Shown here piece after piece: positions 15,309 to 17,672 of a DNA stretch of 17,672 bases; position 1 is the first letter of the stretch, and the number at the start of each line of letters is the position of its first letter. Source of the stretch: Tannerella sp. (GTDB lineage: Bacteria; Bacteroidota; Bacteroidia; Bacteroidales; Tannerellaceae); contig JAISTJ010000081.1 of assembly GCA_031272655.1 (NCBI GenBank), positions 1 to 17,672 of the forward strand, read 5' to 3'. A model generated the notes under the pieces. That model made no database searches, was not told the DNA's origin, and was given only the letters and a program-made list of their open reading frames with translations. A program made the position numbers and the translations under genes.

Positions 15309-15400
15309 AACCTCAAACTTGAAACCTCAAACTCAGACTTAAAACTCGAAACCACAAACTTAAAACTTCAAACTCGAAACCCCAAACATGAAACCCCAAA
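15309..15400. repeat. Imperfect AAAC-type 13-15-bp tandem repeats
   Basis: A run of imperfect units such as CCTCAAACTTGAAA, ACTCGAAACCACAAACTT and ACTCGAAACCCCAAAC, period about 13-15 bp, strongly C/A-rich on the plus strand with few G or T. Noncoding, between the GCAATGACG array and the heptamer tract. Confidence 0.65.
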
Positions 15401-15401
15401 T

Positions 15402-15464
15402 TCTTAATTCTCAATTCTTAATTCTTAATTCTTAATTCTCAACTCTTAATTCTCAATTCTCAAT
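15402..15464. repeat. Nine-unit 7-bp tandem repeat (TCTTAAT/TCTCAAT) reaching into a stop codon
   Basis: Nine contiguous 7-bp units, TCTTAAT or TCTCAAT (one TCTCAAC), occupy 15402-15464. The stop codon of the acyl-CoA synthetase (15462-15460) and part of its last codon lie in the final unit. Unit number could vary by slippage. Confidence 0.9.
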
Positions 15465-17106
15465 TCTTCTCTCGTATCTCCACCCGTCGTATCTTGCCGC
15501 TGATGGTTTTGGGGAGTTCATCGACGAACTCAACTATGCGGGGGTATTTGTAGGGGGCGGTAACGCGCTTGACGTGTTCCTGTATCTCTTTGACGAGCGT
15601 TTCGTCGGCGCGGCTGCGGTAGTCTTTAGCGAGGACTATTGTGGCTTTGACGACCTGTCCGCGTATCTCGTCGGGAACGCCGGTAATGGCACATTCTACT
15701 ACGGCGGGGTGTGTCATCAGGGCGCTTTCCACCTCGAAAGGTCCGATACGGTAGCCTGAACTTTTTATGACGTCGTCGGCTCGTCCAACGAACCAGTAGT
15801 AGCCGTCTTCGTCGCGCCATGCCACGTCGCCGGTATAATAGACGCCGTCGTGCATAGCCTCGTGCGTGCGTTCCGGGTCGCGGTAGTATTCTTTGAACAG
15901 ACCGACGGGCTTGTTGCCCACATGGATAACTATCTGTCCCTGTTCGCCGTCTTCGGCGCGGGTACCGTCGGGACGCAGCAGGTCAACGTCGTACTGCGGG
16001 TTAGGCAGCCCCATAGAGCCCGGTTTGGGCGTCGTCCATGGGAAAGTGCAGATAGAGAGGGTCGTTTCGGTCTGTCCGAAGCCTTCCATGAGTTTGATAC
16101 CCGTCAGTTTGAGGAAAGCGTCAAAGACGGCGGGGTTGAGCGCCTCGCCCGCGATAGTGCAGTAGCGCAGCGACGAGAGGTCGTACTTCGAGAGGTCTTC
16201 GCGTATGAGGAAGCGGAAGATGGTTGGCGGGGCGCAGAGCGACGTTATGCGGTAGTCCTGAATCTTTTGCAGCATATCGGCGGGGGTGAACTTCTCGTGG
16301 TCATAGACGAAGACCGTAGCGCCTGCTATCCACTGCCCGTAGAGTTTGCCCCATACTGCCTTGCCCCATCCGGTGTCGGCGATGGTAAGGTGCAGGCTGT
16401 CTTCCGAAAGGTTGTGCCAGAAACTGCCGGTGGTGATATGTCCGAGCGAGTAGAGATGGTCGTGTATCACCATCTTAGGCTCGCCGGAAGTGCCGGAGGT
16501 GAAGTACATGATAGACGTATCGTCGTTATTGTTCACAAACGCCGGACGCATAAAGGGTTGCGCTGTTTCGATGCCTTTATGGAAGTCGCCGAAGCCGTCG
16601 GGGATATCGGGTCCGATGGAGACAAGCGTCTGAACGGTAGGCGATTCCGGCATGGCTTCGCGGACGTGTTGAAGCACCGGTTCCTCGCCCACGCATACAA
16701 TCATCTTAATATCAGCGGCATTAGCGCGATAGACGATGTCTTTCTTCGTCAGCAGGTGTGTAGCGGGGATGACTACGGCGCCAAGTTTGTGAAGCGCAAC
16801 GATAGAGAACCAAAATTCGAGACGTCGTTTGAGTATGAGCATCACCATATCGCCGCGCCCAATACCGAGCGACTGAAAATACGAGGCAGTGCGGTCGCTG
16901 TAGTCTTTCATCTGCGCAAAGGTAACGTCTATATGCGCCCCCTTGTCGTTAGTCCAGCAAAGCGCCTTTTTATCAGGCTCTTCTGCCGCCCACGCATCTA
17001 CCACGTCATAGCCGAAGTTATACTGTTCGGGCGGCGTTATCTTGAAGTTCTCTCTGAAATCATCCTGCGACACAAATGTCGTCTGCTTTAAAAACCTTTC
17101 TATCAT
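15460..17106 (-). CDS. Acyl-CoA synthetase (AMP-forming), ANL superfamily
   Basis: A 548-residue soluble ANL enzyme that activates a carboxylic acid with ATP to an acyl-adenylate and then a CoA thioester. Core motifs are intact: YFTSGTSGEPK (A3, 201-211), GFGQTETT (A5, 342-349), YYTGD (A7, 423-427), GRADDVIKSSGYRIGPFEVE (A8, 441-460) and PKTISGK with the catalytic Lys538 (A10). The pattern resembles medium-chain acyl-CoA synthetases, but chain length or other substrate cannot be read reliably. Starts at ATG 17106, 11 bp after the XRE-cupin stop. The protein ends in REKN, with the last codon and stop inside the heptamer tract. Confidence 0.9.
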   Translation of the reverse strand: MIERFLKQTTFVSQDDFRENFKITPPEQYNFGYDVVDAWAAEEPDKKALCWTNDKGAHIDVTFAQMKDYSDRTASYFQSLGIGRGDMVMLILKRRLEFWFSIVALHKLGAVVIPATHLLTKKDIVYRANAADIKMIVCVGEEPVLQHVREAMPESPTVQTLVSIGPDIPDGFGDFHKGIETAQPFMRPAFVNNNDDTSIMYFTSGTSGEPKMVIHDHLYSLGHITTGSFWHNLSEDSLHLTIADTGWGKAVWGKLYGQWIAGATVFVYDHEKFTPADMLQKIQDYRITSLCAPPTIFRFLIREDLSKYDLSSLRYCTIAGEALNPAVFDAFLKLTGIKLMEGFGQTETTLSICTFPWTTPKPGSMGLPNPQYDVDLLRPDGTRAEDGEQGQIVIHVGNKPVGLFKEYYRDPERTHEAMHDGVYYTGDVAWRDEDGYYWFVGRADDVIKSSGYRIGPFEVESALMTHPAVVECAITGVPDEIRGQVVKATIVLAKDYRSRADETLVKEIQEHVKRVTAPYKYPRIVEFVDELPKTISGKIRRVEIREKN

Positions 17107-17117
17107 CTTATTACGAG

Positions 17118-17672
17118 TTAAATTATTATTGCGAGAAACTGAACTGTCTGACCGTCAAGCGCTTTCATGCCATGCGGCTGCAGAGCGTCGAAATAAATGC
17201 TGTCGCCCTCTTCGAGGATGATGTCTTTACCGTTGATTTGCAGCAGCATACGTCCGCTGATGACGTAGTTGTATTCCTGTCCGGCGTGTGAGTTTTGATA
17301 GACCGGCTCGTTGTCGGGTTTGGGGTGAACCGTTACCATGAAAGGGTCGGCTTTGCGCTTCGAGAAGCCGGCTGCAAGCGACTGATACTTATAGGCTTTC
17401 GTGCGCTCTACGGAGACGCCCTTGCCTTTGCGGGTAACGAAATAGGCGCTCATCTTGGGTTCGTCGCCGAACATGAGGGCTGTGAGGTCAACGCCATAGG
17501 CGGCGGCGATGTTATGCAGCATGCTGACGGAGATGTCCACAGCGCCGCTCTCGACGGTGATGTACTCGTCGGGCGTAATGCCTGCGACCTTTGCAATGTC
17601 TTCGACGCTGATTTCCAGCGCCTCGCGCAAGCCCTTCAAGCGGGCGGCGATTTGTCGTATTTGTTCGTTCAT
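17118..17672 (-). CDS. XRE-family regulator with C-terminal cupin domain
   Basis: A 184-residue cytoplasmic regulator, complete, with its ATG at the very end of the window. Residues about 6-62 form an XRE helix-turn-helix (LKGLREALEISVEDIAKVAG, then ITPDEYITVESG and MLHNIAAAYGVDLTALMF). Residues about 108-182 form a small cupin: NSHAGQEYNYVISG (His129, Glu133) and GDSIYFDALQPHG (His167), so a metal site is plausible. Such proteins sense a small molecule and control nearby genes. Only 11 bp separate it from the acyl-CoA synthetase, so it probably regulates its own operon. The sensed ligand is unknown; a link to the ligase substrate is inferred. Confidence 0.9.
   Translation of the reverse strand: MNEQIRQIAARLKGLREALEISVEDIAKVAGITPDEYITVESGAVDISVSMLHNIAAAYGVDLTALMFGDEPKMSAYFVTRKGKGVSVERTKAYKYQSLAAGFSKRKADPFMVTVHPKPDNEPVYQNSHAGQEYNYVISGRMLLQINGKDIILEEGDSIYFDALQPHGMKALDGQTVQFLAIII

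Noticed and set aside
14945..15355. 136-codon minus-strand frame over the repeat region
   Set aside because: It overlaps the lipoprotein end and its translation is repetitive (WIAS-LAMTW-type), reflecting the REP units rather than a protein.
15850..17091. Long 413-codon open frame on the plus strand
   Set aside because: Entirely antisense to the acyl-CoA synthetase, with low-complexity basic/hydrophobic content and no recognisable domain; a shadow of the high-quality minus-strand gene.

Overview
The window looks like a chromosomal segment of a Bacteroidales (Bacteroidota) bacterium. Several signs agree: DUF4831, DUF3467 and Omp28-type lipoprotein genes; a tRNA gene without encoded CCA; weak or absent Shine-Dalgarno sequences; and many promoters with the TAnnTTTG -7 box typical of the Bacteroidota primary sigma factor. 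I cannot name a species. Most genes lie on the minus strand; only the DUF3467 gene and the large lipoprotein at about 12.8-15.0 kb are on the plus strand.

Layout, left to right. (1) 1-1170: the first 39 codons of uvrB (cut by the window edge), a palindromic/tandem intergenic repeat, cutC, a strong hairpin, and tRNA-Ser(UGA). (2) 1266-4374: an envelope gene pair, a TPR-like N-terminus with a probable outer-membrane barrel followed by a lipoprotein with four Fn3-like repeats and a Kelch propeller. (3) 4503-9237: a eukaryotic-type phosphosignalling island of six genes read leftward: LytTR regulator, membrane FHA protein with zinc ribbon, very acidic 78-residue protein, soluble zinc-ribbon/FHA protein, PP2C phosphatase, and membrane Ser/Thr kinase with a WG-like exported tail. 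Three promoter candidates (before LytTR, before the acidic gene, and inside the end of the PP2C gene) suggest a layered transcription unit. (4) 9331-12692: an operon of a secreted DUF4831 protein, a POT-family peptide transporter and tsaB. (5) 12818-15031: DUF3467 and an Ig-repeat/thioredoxin-fold lipoprotein with a probable surface-export signal. (6) 15032-15459: a non-coding 428-bp gap between convergent genes, packed with four repeat classes. (7) 15460-17672: an XRE-cupin regulator and an acyl-CoA synthetase, a probable operon.

How the genes may work together: the kinase would phosphorylate Thr/Ser targets, PP2C would reverse this, and the two FHA proteins would read the phosphothreonines. 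The acidic protein, with three TxxD sites, is a candidate internal ligand, and LytTR a candidate transcriptional output. The neighbouring envelope genes could be outputs, but they have their own promoter and the link is only positional. The most unusual items are the acidic protein within the kinase/phosphatase/FHA cluster and the stacked repeats at 15.05-15.46 kb.

The track-style longest reading frames often begin at TTG or GTG; I moved cutC, the TPR/barrel gene, the kinase, the acidic gene, DUF3467 and the large lipoprotein to downstream ATG codons, for reasons given in each entry.
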